Shown in pieces: positions 40,464-50,184 of a stretch of DNA of 64,000 nucleotides. The notes under the pieces were generated by a model. It saw only the letters and a program-made list of their open reading frames with translations, had not been told where the DNA came from and did no database searches. The DNA comes from Daucus carota subsp. sativus (taxonomy: Eukaryota; Streptophyta; Magnoliopsida; Apiales; Apiaceae): NCBI RefSeq assembly GCF_001625215.2, contig NC_030384.2, positions 27,330,527-27,394,526 on the forward strand. Reading direction: 5' to 3'. The position numbers and the translations under genes were made by a program. Position 1 is the first letter of the stretch. Each line of letters starts with the position of its first letter.

Positions 40464-41261
40464 CTAGTCCTGCATCACCACCCCACCCTCCTCTATGTCA
40501 AGGTCATCTTCAAACACAAAGTCATGAATGTCAGCTTCTTGATTCTCCGGGGCCTGAGGAGCAAGTTGGAAGGCTGCACCAGCCAAGAAATTCGCAGCCA
40601 GCCCTACCTCCATTGGTCCATGAGGTGCTGCCAGGGCCACTTCAAGCTGCTCCAACTCCTCCTCAACCATTTCAGCTTCAATGAGGTCCTGGTCATGAGG
40701 ACCAAGACCAATGTCTAAGTCCATAAGCTCTGCTGCTCCACCCAGGGGTTCAGCGAAGAAAAAGAGACGAGTAAAGAGCTCAGCACCCAAGAGAGCCAGG
40801 TAAGTTGCCACCCTGTTTCTACGAGGATAAACATAGAGGATAGAGCAGCTCCAGGAGGAATTACTCTTCAGAATCCTGATCTGTTGAACAATGCTCGCAA
40901 TTTCCGGCGTAGCCGCCGCATTTGGGAACTTGATGGCCCCAAATGCCTCCAGATTATCAGTCTCCACCACCACCTGGCGGGTGGTGTCCAGAAAAGCTCT
41001 ACGCATCCCACAGAAGATGGCCCATAACTGGTTACCTAGAGGAGACAACCTTCGAACTGAACCCACAATGCTGCTGATAAGATTGCCATTCGATCTGCGC
41101 AAGATGGCGGCCAGACCAGTGATGTTACCATTCGGAGTTGCAACATCGAGAGTGACACCATGGCAGTTTACCTTGGTGATCCCGAGAGAGGGCGCCTTCC
41201 AGTGGTGATCCATGATGATAGAGAAGAGAGAGATGGTAAGTAAGAAATGAGCAAGGAACAT
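40464..41261 (-). CDS. LINE ORF3: extra RNase H-like domain protein, catalytic residues mostly lost
   Basis: This open frame has 265 codons; a start at Met17 (41213, MDHHWKAPSL) is more likely because the first 16 residues are hydrophobic and unlike the family. Residues 21-160 follow the RNase H-like plan seen in plant LINE and RVT_3 proteins: WKAPSLGITKVN, GLAAILRRSNG, QLWAIFCGM, VVVETDNLEAFGAI, RRNRVATYLALL. At the positions of the four catalytic acids, Asp becomes His34, Glu becomes Gln78, Asp102 is kept and the last Asp becomes Thr153. A long acidic tail (residues 180-265, many Glu/Asp) follows. It lies 257 nt after the ORF2 stop and about 210 nt before the poly(A). It is distinct from the intact RNase H inside ORF2. 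Enzymatic activity is unlikely; the role is unknown. Confidence 0.75.
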   Translation of the reverse strand: MFLAHFLLTISLFSIIMDHHWKAPSLGITKVNCHGVTLDVATPNGNITGLAAILRRSNGNLISSIVGSVRRLSPLGNQLWAIFCGMRRAFLDTTRQVVVETDNLEAFGAIKFPNAAATPEIASIVQQIRILKSNSSWSCSILYVYPRRNRVATYLALLGAELFTRLFFFAEPLGGAAELMDLDIGLGPHDQDLIEAEMVEEELEQLEVALAAPHGPMEVGLAANFLAGAAFQLAPQAPENQEADIHDFVFEDDLDIEEGGVVMQD

Positions 41262-41518
41262 AACAGCAGCACTTGCTCTTTAAATAGAGAAAAATCAAGC
41301 AATCCACTGTAGCCAACATCTTGGTATCCCCGAGGTAAAACAAAAAGTCTAATATACGGAGGGTAAGCGGCAGAAGTCTGGGAAACCGTCAAATAAAAGG
41401 AGGTAGGCCGCAGAAGGACAACAAAAGATATGTAGAATCCAGCACATGGGCAGAGGAAATCTAAATAAAAGATTTCCGGCGCACAGCAGGAATAGGGAGA
41501 GACTGTACTAGTAGATCA

Positions 41519-44500
41519 TCATTGCCTAGGCTTTCCAGCAACCAAATCAACCCGAGAGGCTCCAGACTTTGCTAAATAATCTGCCTCGGAGTTGAGAGCT
41601 CTATTTATGTGATGAGCCCAAATCGTATCATATTCCAGCCCAAAAACAGAGAAGTCCATTGGACTATGCTCAATGCCACCGAGCCCAGATTTATATCTCA
41701 AAAACTGAGACACAACTATAGAAGAATCCAAACATATTAGGACTTTAGAATTTTGCCAGTGACGTTGAATAACTCTACAAGCAAGCATAAAAGCTTCATA
41801 TTCTGCAAATAAGCTTGAAGTCGCCTTTGAGGGGCCTGAGAAAACATACAGAATATTTAAATTGCTGTCCAGAAACAACCCCCCCACTCCTGAAGATTTG
41901 GGTGAGAACGCTCCATCTGTGAACACCACAACCTCATATTTTTTAAAAGAATGAGCAAGTAGTAAATCTTTTTTGTGCGCCATAAATTGAGCTGAGTTTA
42001 GGGCCGGATTCTTGCACCACTGCATAAAAGAATGATGAGGGACAATTCCAGCAAGAACACACCACTCAAAAGCTCTCAGCTTTACCAAGGAAAATCTGTC
42101 TTCAGCCTTCGTCCTGCAGTTCCGGAAAGTAGTATCATTCCGCGACAACCAAATTACCCAAATAGATGCTGCAACAGTGATTTCCCATGCAGGTTTAAGA
42201 GTAGTATCATGCACACGGTCGAATAGCATCGTCAATGAATGCCATGTACATTCAGCTGGGGCTATCTGTAAGTTCCACCAACAAAATACTCTGCTCCATA
42301 ATAAAGAGACTAACGGGCAACCCCAAAACAAGTGAGAAACTGTTTCCACATCATTTTTACAAACCTCACATATCCCATCTCCTTTTTTAATCCTCGTTAT
42401 AAGCAGCCACTTCGTAGGAACAATGTTATGAGCTATTTTCCAGAGCAGGATTTTGATCTTGGGAGCAACTCTCACTGACCAAATCCTTCGCCAAACAATG
42501 TTACTCGAACTGGACCCCAACAACACAGAATAGGCATCCTTGACCGTGTATATACCTGGACTAATACTCCACTTTACCTTGTCACCACCAGACTTTACAC
42601 TAACCGACCTCACAATAGTAAACATATCAGATTCCGCCACACATTCCCAACCACGGAGGGGGCGACGCCACAATCCAGGGGCCCGGGGAGAATCATTAAT
42701 CTGAGCCCAGCAAATCATCTCTGCAAGAGATATGGAGTGGTTGATACATAACGAGAACAAACGAGGGAACTCTAGCTTAAGGGACCTCTCACCCGTCCAT
42801 ATATCATGCCAAAAAAGGATTAGCTCCCCATTCCCGACCTCCCAACGCCAACAATGATTCCCAAGAAAGTTATCAAACATGTCATTATTTCTCAAACTTA
42901 AGATATCTTTAAGCATCGGAGAGACTTTCTTGTTCAAAAGAGAAACCAATGAGTTCTGCACTTGGTATTTGGAACTGACCAACCTATGCCATTTTTTGTT
43001 TCGATCTATTTGGAACTTCCACCACCACTTGCCTAAGAAAGCTATATTTTTCTCTTTAATTTTCTGAAGTCCGAGACCACCACTATTTTTAGGCTGGCAG
43101 ATGGACGTCCAGTTGATAAGGTGCAGAGTACGTTTTTCCTCGGCGGGGTTAGCAAATTCACCCCAGAGAAATTTTCTACGAAATCGTTCAATCGCATTGC
43201 AGACACCAGAAGGTACCTTATGTAAGCCAAGCCAGTAAGAGGGGATGCTATCCAGACAGGATTGAAGGAGAGTCACCCTTCCCGAAAAATTTAGGGACGA
43301 TTGCTTCCAAGACGATAATTTTGATTTAATGGAAAGCAACATAGGGTCCCAAAAGGACTGCACAGAAGGTCTCTTCCCCACCCAGGCTCCTAGATACTTA
43401 AACGGGATTGTCCCCGTCGCACACTTCAACAATTCTGCCCAGCTAGTTATTTTGTCGATCTTATTAGAAGGATGGTACACCACACTCTTTGAGAAGTTCA
43501 CCTTAAGACCCGAGATTATCTGAAACAGTAGAAGCACATACTGAACACCTCGGACCGATTTTTCATTGTTTTGAACTAGGAGGATTGTATCATCCGCATA
43601 TTGTAGGTGGCTGATGGGCTCCGCCTCATTCGAAAGCTGAATTCCGTCAATAATAGACAACTCCCTGGCTCTAGTCAATAGCCTACTCAGTAGTTCCCCC
43701 ACCATAATAAACAAGTAAGGAGCCAAAGGATCCCCTTGACGCAGCCCTTTCGCCGGGGAAAATTCACGAGATGCTACTCCGTTTATGAGCACGGACATTC
43801 GGGTTGAGCATAAAATGGCCTTAATCCAGGAAACCCATTGGCGCCCAAAACCCATTGCGTCCATGACGTGAAGCAAACAAGTCCAATTGATCGAATCGTA
43901 GGCCTTAGCAAAATCGAGCTTAATTATCAATCCATCAGATTTGGACGACTGTAAAGTGTGAATAATCTCATTGATCATGAATATCCCATCACTAATATTA
44001 CGACCCTTGATGAACGCGGATTGGGACTCCTCAATCAAACAATCCATTCTAAACTTAACTCTATTGGCAAGTACTTTCAGCAGTAGTTTGAATACAGAGT
44101 TTATCAGGCTTATTGGTCGATAATCAGAGACATGCTGGGGGGCCTGTGTTTTTGGTATGAGCACAATAAATGAGGAGTTAGCCCCATATGGAACCACCCC
44201 TAAATTGTGAAAAGAGTCAAAGAAAGCCTTAATCTTTTTCCAGATGTGAGGCCACAAGTGTTTTATCCAGGCACCATTCAACCCATCCGGTCCTGGCGCT
44301 TTGTGCCCTCCCGACTCAGATAAAGCTAACCATATTTCTTCAACTGAAAATTCCTTTTCAATGCTACGACTCGCTTCCTGGGATAATCTTCGGACAAATA
44401 ATCCCGAGCAATCAAACAGCAGTTCATGATTTTTATCCGAAAAAAATTCTGAAAAATGTTGAACTATTTCAGATTTTATTTTCTCGGGGTCCGAAGAGAT

Positions 44501-45628
44501 TCCCCCCTTAGTCTGAAGATGAGTAATAGAGTTAGAATGTTTTCTAATTCGAATAGCCTGGTGAAAGAAACGTGTATTGGCATCGCCTTCCTTGGCCCAT
44601 TGGACGCGAGATTTTTGTTTTAGAATTTCAACTTGAAATTTGTAACATGAGCTCAGTTCTTGCTGCACCTTCTTTTTGTCCTGGTTAACATCCAGCTGTG
44701 AATCCAGCCGCTTCGTCTCTGCTTCTAACGCCAGGACCCTACTCTGTAAAGCATCTCGCCAATTAATACTCCAATGTTTTAACTCTTTTTTGAAATTTCT
44801 GAGCGACGAAAAAACCTCATTATTACAATTATTCTTTTGGGAGAAGACTCGATCCAGAACCGTGATCATATCTGGGTGGGAAATCCATGTATCAAAAGCT
44901 TTAAAAGTCTTTGGCCCCCAATCTGCCTTTTCCACATACAGAGAAATAGGGCAATGATCCGAGTTCCTACGATGCCAAGATTTGGCCACCCAAGAATTAT
45001 CCCCCATCCACAGGTCATTGACAAAAATATGATCAAGTTTACTCTTTCTGTTAAAGGGACCAAACCACGTAAATTCCACTCCGACCGGATTTATTTCAAG
45101 CAAATTGTTGTTTCTGAGAAAGGCATTGAAATCAATAATACCTCTAGAGCTGAAATTACAATTGGCTCGATCTTCATTCGCCCGAACACAGTTGAAGTCA
45201 CCCATCAGGCAAATCGGCTCATTATTAAACCTTACTATTAATTCTGATAATTTCTCCCAACACAACTGCTTATCTTTGATGTCAAGCGGCCCATATACGT
45301 TTACCACATTTATAACATCTTGACCTCGAAATTTTGCCCTCAGCCAAATCCAATTTTTAGTCTGGAAACTTTCGGACACATTGAGGAGTGATTTTTCCCA
45401 TGCAATCATTAGTCCTCCTGATAAACCAATTGCTCGTTCTACCAGGTAACTATATTGCATAGATTCCCAAAACAGCGCGATGAACTCTCTATCTGGATCA
45501 CTACATTTGGACTCTTGAATCAGAATAATTTGTGCTCTGGATTCCAAAAGAAGTCTTTTACAATTGCTACGAGCCACCTCATTGCAGATGCCTCTGATAT
45601 TCCAACTAATTATATTTGTATCAATCAT
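41519..45628 (-). CDS. LINE ORF2: endonuclease / reverse transcriptase / RNase H polyprotein
   Basis: This intact 1369-aa enzyme would nick target DNA and reverse-transcribe the element. The N-terminal AP-like endonuclease (residues 1-230) shows SWNIRG, IQESK, YGP, GDFNCV and SDHCPI. The reverse transcriptase (about 440-720) shows HKAPGPDG, IPKT, DYRPISLIN, LDFAKAYDSINW, GLRQGDPLAPYLF and the catalytic QYADD at 676-680. A zf-RVT Cys/His region (CEVC, HLFWGC) lies near residue 1110. The C-terminal RNase H keeps its acids: D1238 in FTDGA, E1276 in AEYEAF, D1301 in LDSS and D1350 in SEADYLA. It starts 42 nt after the ORF1 stop, so translation probably depends on reinitiation or readthrough. No stop or frameshift is present. 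Confidence 0.96.
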   Translation of the reverse strand: MIDTNIISWNIRGICNEVARSNCKRLLLESRAQIILIQESKCSDPDREFIALFWESMQYSYLVERAIGLSGGLMIAWEKSLLNVSESFQTKNWIWLRAKFRGQDVINVVNVYGPLDIKDKQLCWEKLSELIVRFNNEPICLMGDFNCVRANEDRANCNFSSRGIIDFNAFLRNNNLLEINPVGVEFTWFGPFNRKSKLDHIFVNDLWMGDNSWVAKSWHRRNSDHCPISLYVEKADWGPKTFKAFDTWISHPDMITVLDRVFSQKNNCNNEVFSSLRNFKKELKHWSINWRDALQSRVLALEAETKRLDSQLDVNQDKKKVQQELSSCYKFQVEILKQKSRVQWAKEGDANTRFFHQAIRIRKHSNSITHLQTKGGISSDPEKIKSEIVQHFSEFFSDKNHELLFDCSGLFVRRLSQEASRSIEKEFSVEEIWLALSESGGHKAPGPDGLNGAWIKHLWPHIWKKIKAFFDSFHNLGVVPYGANSSFIVLIPKTQAPQHVSDYRPISLINSVFKLLLKVLANRVKFRMDCLIEESQSAFIKGRNISDGIFMINEIIHTLQSSKSDGLIIKLDFAKAYDSINWTCLLHVMDAMGFGRQWVSWIKAILCSTRMSVLINGVASREFSPAKGLRQGDPLAPYLFIMVGELLSRLLTRARELSIIDGIQLSNEAEPISHLQYADDTILLVQNNEKSVRGVQYVLLLFQIISGLKVNFSKSVVYHPSNKIDKITSWAELLKCATGTIPFKYLGAWVGKRPSVQSFWDPMLLSIKSKLSSWKQSSLNFSGRVTLLQSCLDSIPSYWLGLHKVPSGVCNAIERFRRKFLWGEFANPAEEKRTLHLINWTSICQPKNSGGLGLQKIKEKNIAFLGKWWWKFQIDRNKKWHRLVSSKYQVQNSLVSLLNKKVSPMLKDILSLRNNDMFDNFLGNHCWRWEVGNGELILFWHDIWTGERSLKLEFPRLFSLCINHSISLAEMICWAQINDSPRAPGLWRRPLRGWECVAESDMFTIVRSVSVKSGGDKVKWSISPGIYTVKDAYSVLLGSSSSNIVWRRIWSVRVAPKIKILLWKIAHNIVPTKWLLITRIKKGDGICEVCKNDVETVSHLFWGCPLVSLLWSRVFCWWNLQIAPAECTWHSLTMLFDRVHDTTLKPAWEITVAASIWVIWLSRNDTTFRNCRTKAEDRFSLVKLRAFEWCVLAGIVPHHSFMQWCKNPALNSAQFMAHKKDLLLAHSFKKYEVVVFTDGAFSPKSSGVGGLFLDSNLNILYVFSGPSKATSSLFAEYEAFMLACRVIQRHWQNSKVLICLDSSIVVSQFLRYKSGLGGIEHSPMDFSVFGLEYDTIWAHHINRALNSEADYLAKSGASRVDLVAGKPRQ

Positions 45629-45670
45629 TAAACTGAGTTTAGATGAGGTATAGTACCTGAGAATTGCGAA

Positions 45671-48532
45671 CTACTGGCAGAGCCTCTCCGTTATTAAGTC
45701 TAACATACGGGGTTTAGGCATCAGGGGGCGAAGACCCACTGAAGTACCTAAATTCCATATTTCCTCCGCTGGTGAAAGAGGCTCTGAGAATAATATCGAA
45801 GTTTGTGCACCACTCTTAATGTTCCTCCTCGATTTTTTCTCCACCTTTCCTGAATAGTTCCACGGACGAACATACAATCCTGGGATCCATTGAGCAGGTT
45901 TATACTTCTTTTTAGAGCCTCGCAATTTGAAATCAAAGAAATTTAGGGACCTGACTTTACGTGATCGACCTCCTCTCCCCTTGATCTTGAGCCTAGACAG
46001 AAAGTTTGCAGTCGATCCTTGATCCTCAAATAAAGGATCCAGTGTAAATTCAGCCTCCTGGCACGAATTAAAAGATTCCACACTCCCCTTCCCACTTTCA
46101 TCATCAGAAAAATTTATATCTCTCACACTCCAGTTATCCATTTTCCCCGTGTTCTTGTCGTCACCCTCATCATCATGAGACCCGTCCCCCCCATTCGAAA
46201 AAACATCCATCTTACCAACTGGCTCATTAAATTCAAATGGAAACACTTCTATATTCCAGTTTTGCACACGAAGGTTACGATAATCTATCTCCTCCACTAT
46301 AGGATCACACCGACGTAATTCAGAATCGGATTCCATACCCATCTGAGATATATGGTCCGAGATAGAAGGATCTTGGGGGGTCATCTCTCTATATTGACTA
46401 TCGTTCTGTGGATGATTACCCTGAGGGCTATAAGATCCCTCGGTTTGGTTGGAATATGAGCTGTGGACCGAAACATGTGACTGAATGCTGTGATTAGACA
46501 GCACATCTTCAAAAGTTTGGATTCCAGCTTGAACTGAATGGGTGGATAACTCATCATGTTCCCAACTCCTCGTAGGCGCCCCTGCACTAGAACTGGATTG
46601 CGCAACCATCCTTGGGCTGTGAAGATGTGGGTCAAAAGAGCAAGGATCAACCCATTTCTCCTCCGTCACCACCACATTATAGGTCGTACCCAATACTTGT
46701 ACCTCAATAGATTCAGAGATTTCCTGAAAAACTGAAGTAGAAATACAGATTTGAGGGTTCACCACTTGCTGGTTTCTAATGCAACTAACCCCTTTGCTAA
46801 TCAGGGACCCCCATCTAGAGACAATCCCCTCCAAAATAGAATCTGAATACGCACATACCGGGAGGCCCTGGAGTCTGATACCAGTCAAACGAGGTAAAAT
46901 AAAATCACTTATAGTGACATCCCTAATTGATAGAATATCCAAACCTGAATTTGAGAGATCCAGGGTAGTCTTACAGTCCTCATCATTACAAGTGAGAATG
47001 AACACCAATGGGCCTAATTTTAAGACATCTAGATGAAAATATCCAGCCGCCACCAGCAATTCCGACATTGAATCCGGCGCATAGTCCATAGCTACTTCAA
47101 TTCGAACACTACGACTAATTCTTTCCATCCACTCCTTCACACTCTCAGCTTGAGGATCCGTAGGCAAGGCGCCCATATGGGCTAATTGCTCCTTATCCTT
47201 CTCATCAGGGATGGGATTATCCTTGCTAACTTTAGGTGAATTCTTGAGACCTCTGCCACTCTGTGGTTTGCGAGAATTATTAGCCCAGTCACAGGAGATC
47301 TTCGACCCTTGAATAAATAGGTCTTTAGCCTTTTGTAAGAAGATCTGGGCCTCTTGAGGGGAAAACATCTTAATAAATCCATATTTCCTCCTACTACAAT
47401 CCTTGTTGACAGGAAGAATCACGTCCTTAATTCGACCAAGCTTTTTAAAAACTCTCCATAGATCCACATAGCTTATATCGTCCTTAAATCCTGTGAAAAA
47501 AATGTCCCTCGTTTTGCCCTTGCCAGCTCCACCCCCTTCTTTAGATACAGGCCTTGAGTTAACTCGTTTTGGGGGCGGTGGATGAAGCTTAGCCGGAGAC
47601 GCCAGAAGAGATTCTTTATAAGACTGTCCGGATTTTGTAGCGCCCTTTAAGGAAGCCTCATGAATTTGAAGGAGGGCATCAGAAATCGCTTTATCAGAGT
47701 TGTATACAACCCCTTGGATCGTGGTTTTATCCACAACAGACTTATTGGCGAAAATGAAATTTATCGTTGCTACTTTAGGACAGAAATTACCAGTATCAGG
47801 AATCAATTTCTCCTCTGTAGAGATAGCTGGTGTTTCCTCTACTGGCTTCTTACCCGACTTAAGAGAACAACGACGAGCGCGGATGGAACCATAGTGGATC
47901 TGATTCAGAGCCATTCTAACAGCATCATTATTCCTCGTCAAATCTTGAATTAGAGTATTGGGATGAACTAAGTGTCTATTAGCCCAAATGAACTCCCTCG
48001 TGATCTTCTCAGTATCTAGATTCGCCATTTCCGCAAGATCAACATCCTGAAGCTTCAGATTCATAGCTTTTACCCACCATCCATTGTTGTGAAGAAACCT
48101 GTGTAGACCCCATAGAGCCTCCTCATCACCCTGTAGGCATTCGGTAATTAGAGTGGGGGGGGAGACTTTAAGAAGGTAATCTACTCTTACTAGAGCTGTC
48201 CGAATTAGCTTGGAGTTGCCCTTCCGGATGGCGTCAACCATTTCGTTTTCAAGGAGGAACCAGTGCTCAAAAACTCTCTGAGACTGCTTATCTGTGATGT
48301 TCCTCTCAGCCTGCGAGTCCTTTTGTGCTACACTGGCGTCCCTGCTTCCCGATTTGTTGTCCCCAGCCGATTTACCAACTCTCAATCCTGTTCCTCCCTC
48401 CGATTGAACTCCGATTTGCTGCTGTACGAGCCATCCTTCATCACCCCTTCGACCTGCAAATTCACTATTTGAATTTTGAAATTTTGAAAAGTTCTCTCTC
48501 CTAGCTCTCTTCTCTCTCCTAGCTCTCTCCAT
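45671..48532 (-). CDS. LINE ORF1: RRM-containing nucleic-acid-binding protein
   Basis: This 953-aa ORF1 protein would coat element RNA. The N-terminus is very basic (MERARREKRARRE). A conserved-looking helical block (residues 88-215) is followed by an RRM at about 343-417 with RNP2 IFFTGF and RNP1 RRKYGFIKM. The middle (about 470-650) resembles the conserved ORF1 core of plant L1 elements. The C-terminal half is acidic and Ser-rich, then Lys/Arg-rich (RGGRSRKVR). I see no CCHC zinc knuckle. The ATG lies about 9 nt from the target-site duplication. The frame is intact over its full length. Confidence 0.9.
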   Translation of the reverse strand: MERARREKRARRENFSKFQNSNSEFAGRRGDEGWLVQQQIGVQSEGGTGLRVGKSAGDNKSGSRDASVAQKDSQAERNITDKQSQRVFEHWFLLENEMVDAIRKGNSKLIRTALVRVDYLLKVSPPTLITECLQGDEEALWGLHRFLHNNGWWVKAMNLKLQDVDLAEMANLDTEKITREFIWANRHLVHPNTLIQDLTRNNDAVRMALNQIHYGSIRARRCSLKSGKKPVEETPAISTEEKLIPDTGNFCPKVATINFIFANKSVVDKTTIQGVVYNSDKAISDALLQIHEASLKGATKSGQSYKESLLASPAKLHPPPPKRVNSRPVSKEGGGAGKGKTRDIFFTGFKDDISYVDLWRVFKKLGRIKDVILPVNKDCSRRKYGFIKMFSPQEAQIFLQKAKDLFIQGSKISCDWANNSRKPQSGRGLKNSPKVSKDNPIPDEKDKEQLAHMGALPTDPQAESVKEWMERISRSVRIEVAMDYAPDSMSELLVAAGYFHLDVLKLGPLVFILTCNDEDCKTTLDLSNSGLDILSIRDVTISDFILPRLTGIRLQGLPVCAYSDSILEGIVSRWGSLISKGVSCIRNQQVVNPQICISTSVFQEISESIEVQVLGTTYNVVVTEEKWVDPCSFDPHLHSPRMVAQSSSSAGAPTRSWEHDELSTHSVQAGIQTFEDVLSNHSIQSHVSVHSSYSNQTEGSYSPQGNHPQNDSQYREMTPQDPSISDHISQMGMESDSELRRCDPIVEEIDYRNLRVQNWNIEVFPFEFNEPVGKMDVFSNGGDGSHDDEGDDKNTGKMDNWSVRDINFSDDESGKGSVESFNSCQEAEFTLDPLFEDQGSTANFLSRLKIKGRGGRSRKVRSLNFFDFKLRGSKKKYKPAQWIPGLYVRPWNYSGKVEKKSRRNIKSGAQTSILFSEPLSPAEEIWNLGTSVGLRPLMPKPRMLDLITERLCQ

Positions 48533-48541
48533 TGTTTTATG

Positions 48542-48558
48542 ACTAAGTCAATATCGTT
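48542..48558. repeat. Right target-site duplication of the LINE
   Basis: It is identical to 40224-40240 and marks the 5' end of the LINE on the - strand. Confidence 0.92.
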
Positions 48559-50184
48559 GATAGTCTTAGTATCCCAACAATTACACACCATGATATATTT
48601 AATAGAAAGAATTACCATAAAAATTATCTTATCATATTATGAAAAATTATCATTCTCACTTTCATAAAATAACTTTCACGTGGCAAACAGTAAAAGACAA
48701 CTAAATACAATGTGATCCGGCTCTTATACTATTTATTATTAAATATATTTTAATCAAATTCAACTTGAATCGCTCGCGAGTAACTCGAACCCTGTTCGTT
48801 TTTAGATGATTATTAAGTAAGGTTATTAAATTTTCCCTTAACACAATAAAATTAAATCTGGAATTGAATTTAATAAAAGAATTGAACTTGATTTAGTCGT
48901 TTATAGCCATGCCTGTTTTATTTAAAAAATAAATATTTCATTTATGCTATTTTATATTGTTACTAATTCGAAATTATTATGTGACAAGAGAGTTCTACAA
49001 ATTTCTAATTTATTAAAACATATTCTCGATAATCCCCAATTAATTATTACAAAATATTTTATTAATTAAACTCTAATTTAACCAAAAAGATTTGATTCAT
49101 TAAAAATTTCCAATAATTATTATATTAATCTTAAATCAGTAGATCAATCAATTAATTACGTTTCCGATTTCCGTAATTATAGATAAAACAGATAAATAGA
49201 AAAATGAATTGCTATTCTCGAAAAGAAAATTAAAAGAATGCTATCACCATTTTTGTTGTTTATTAGCATCACTGGCATCTTATCTCGAAAAATGTGATAA
49301 AAATCTTGAAATGATAAAATATGGATAAAACGCAAATATCGTGAAACACACACCTGTAAATAAAATTGGTAAAACTCCCACCTCAGCAGCTAATTGCAGA
49401 CCCCGTTTCTGTATTTACGATTACGCACCGACTGACATTTATCGTTAAATTATGTATATGCTGACATTTGATATGCACAGCAGCAAAGTAGACATCGAAG
49501 AACATGATTAATTTGCTCTTAAATAATCTACTACGCAAGTAAACTGTGTCAATGATTAAACTGAAATGTCGGTGCTGTAATAGAATAGTATTACTCACAC
49601 TTAAGATTACTCACACTTATAAAATTATAATGAATCTCTTTACATATTATATTCATTTTCTATTATATCCACAATTATTGTATTAGTTCAACAATTATTA
49701 TATAAGTTCATTATACACAGCAATAGAAGTTTATATTAAAATGATTAATATAACAAAAAGTTTCTTTAAAAGTAATTTTCAATTTGTAGAATAAAATTTT
49801 TATTTTAGATAAATTCGGTATTTTTTTAAATTGTGCGGACCGACGAGTGACTTGTTTGGTTTACTACTACTGTATATTACTAGTAGACTATGCTCGAGGG
49901 CCATGTGGGTGAATGCGATGTATAATTGAAATACAGCTCATTTTAAATTATAGTTAGCCAATCTATTCTACTACTATCTTTTCCCTCATTTGACATTCTT
50001 ATAATATACTCGCTCAAATAGCAAATTGCCAGTGTTATTCCAGATCTACTTTCATTATTAAACTACCCTTATTCGATTAGTAAAAATCTTGAAACGAGAC
50101 TTAGCATTCTCAACTTTTTATAATAAAAATAATCGATTTTTTGTCGGAAAAAGTCGGAAGTGGCTCTTGCCTGACAGGCATTTA
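48559..50184. other. AT-rich intergenic DNA, no gene seen
   Basis: The composition is strongly AT-biased, and short open frames such as 49383-49598 have no recognisable product. No terminal repeats or RNA genes were found. Confidence 0.5.

Larger units (their letters stand above)
40239..48541 (-). mobile_element. Full-length-looking LINE (non-LTR retrotransposon)
   Basis: An 8.3 kb element on the - strand ends in a 12-nt poly(A) (T run at 40239-40250). It is bounded by a perfect 15-17 bp target-site duplication (40224-40240 and 48542-48558). It contains ORF1 (RRM protein), ORF2 (endonuclease, reverse transcriptase, zf-RVT, RNase H) and an extra downstream ORF3. All three frames are uninterrupted, and the duplication is identical on both sides. 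This points to a recent insertion. Domain order fits the plant L1 clade. The 5' leader before ORF1 is only about 9 nt, so the element may be slightly 5'-truncated. Confidence 0.93.

Noticed and set aside
44676..45323. Open frames on the + strand within the LINE
   Set aside because: They are antisense shadows of ORF2 with no family features; the - strand frame carries all conserved motifs.
47660..48472. Open frames on the + strand opposite LINE ORF1
   Set aside because: They are antisense shadows of the 953-aa ORF1.
40224..48558. LTR retrotransposon
   Set aside because: There are no long terminal repeats, integrase or protease; the poly(A) end, the variable-length TSD and the endonuclease-RT order define a LINE.
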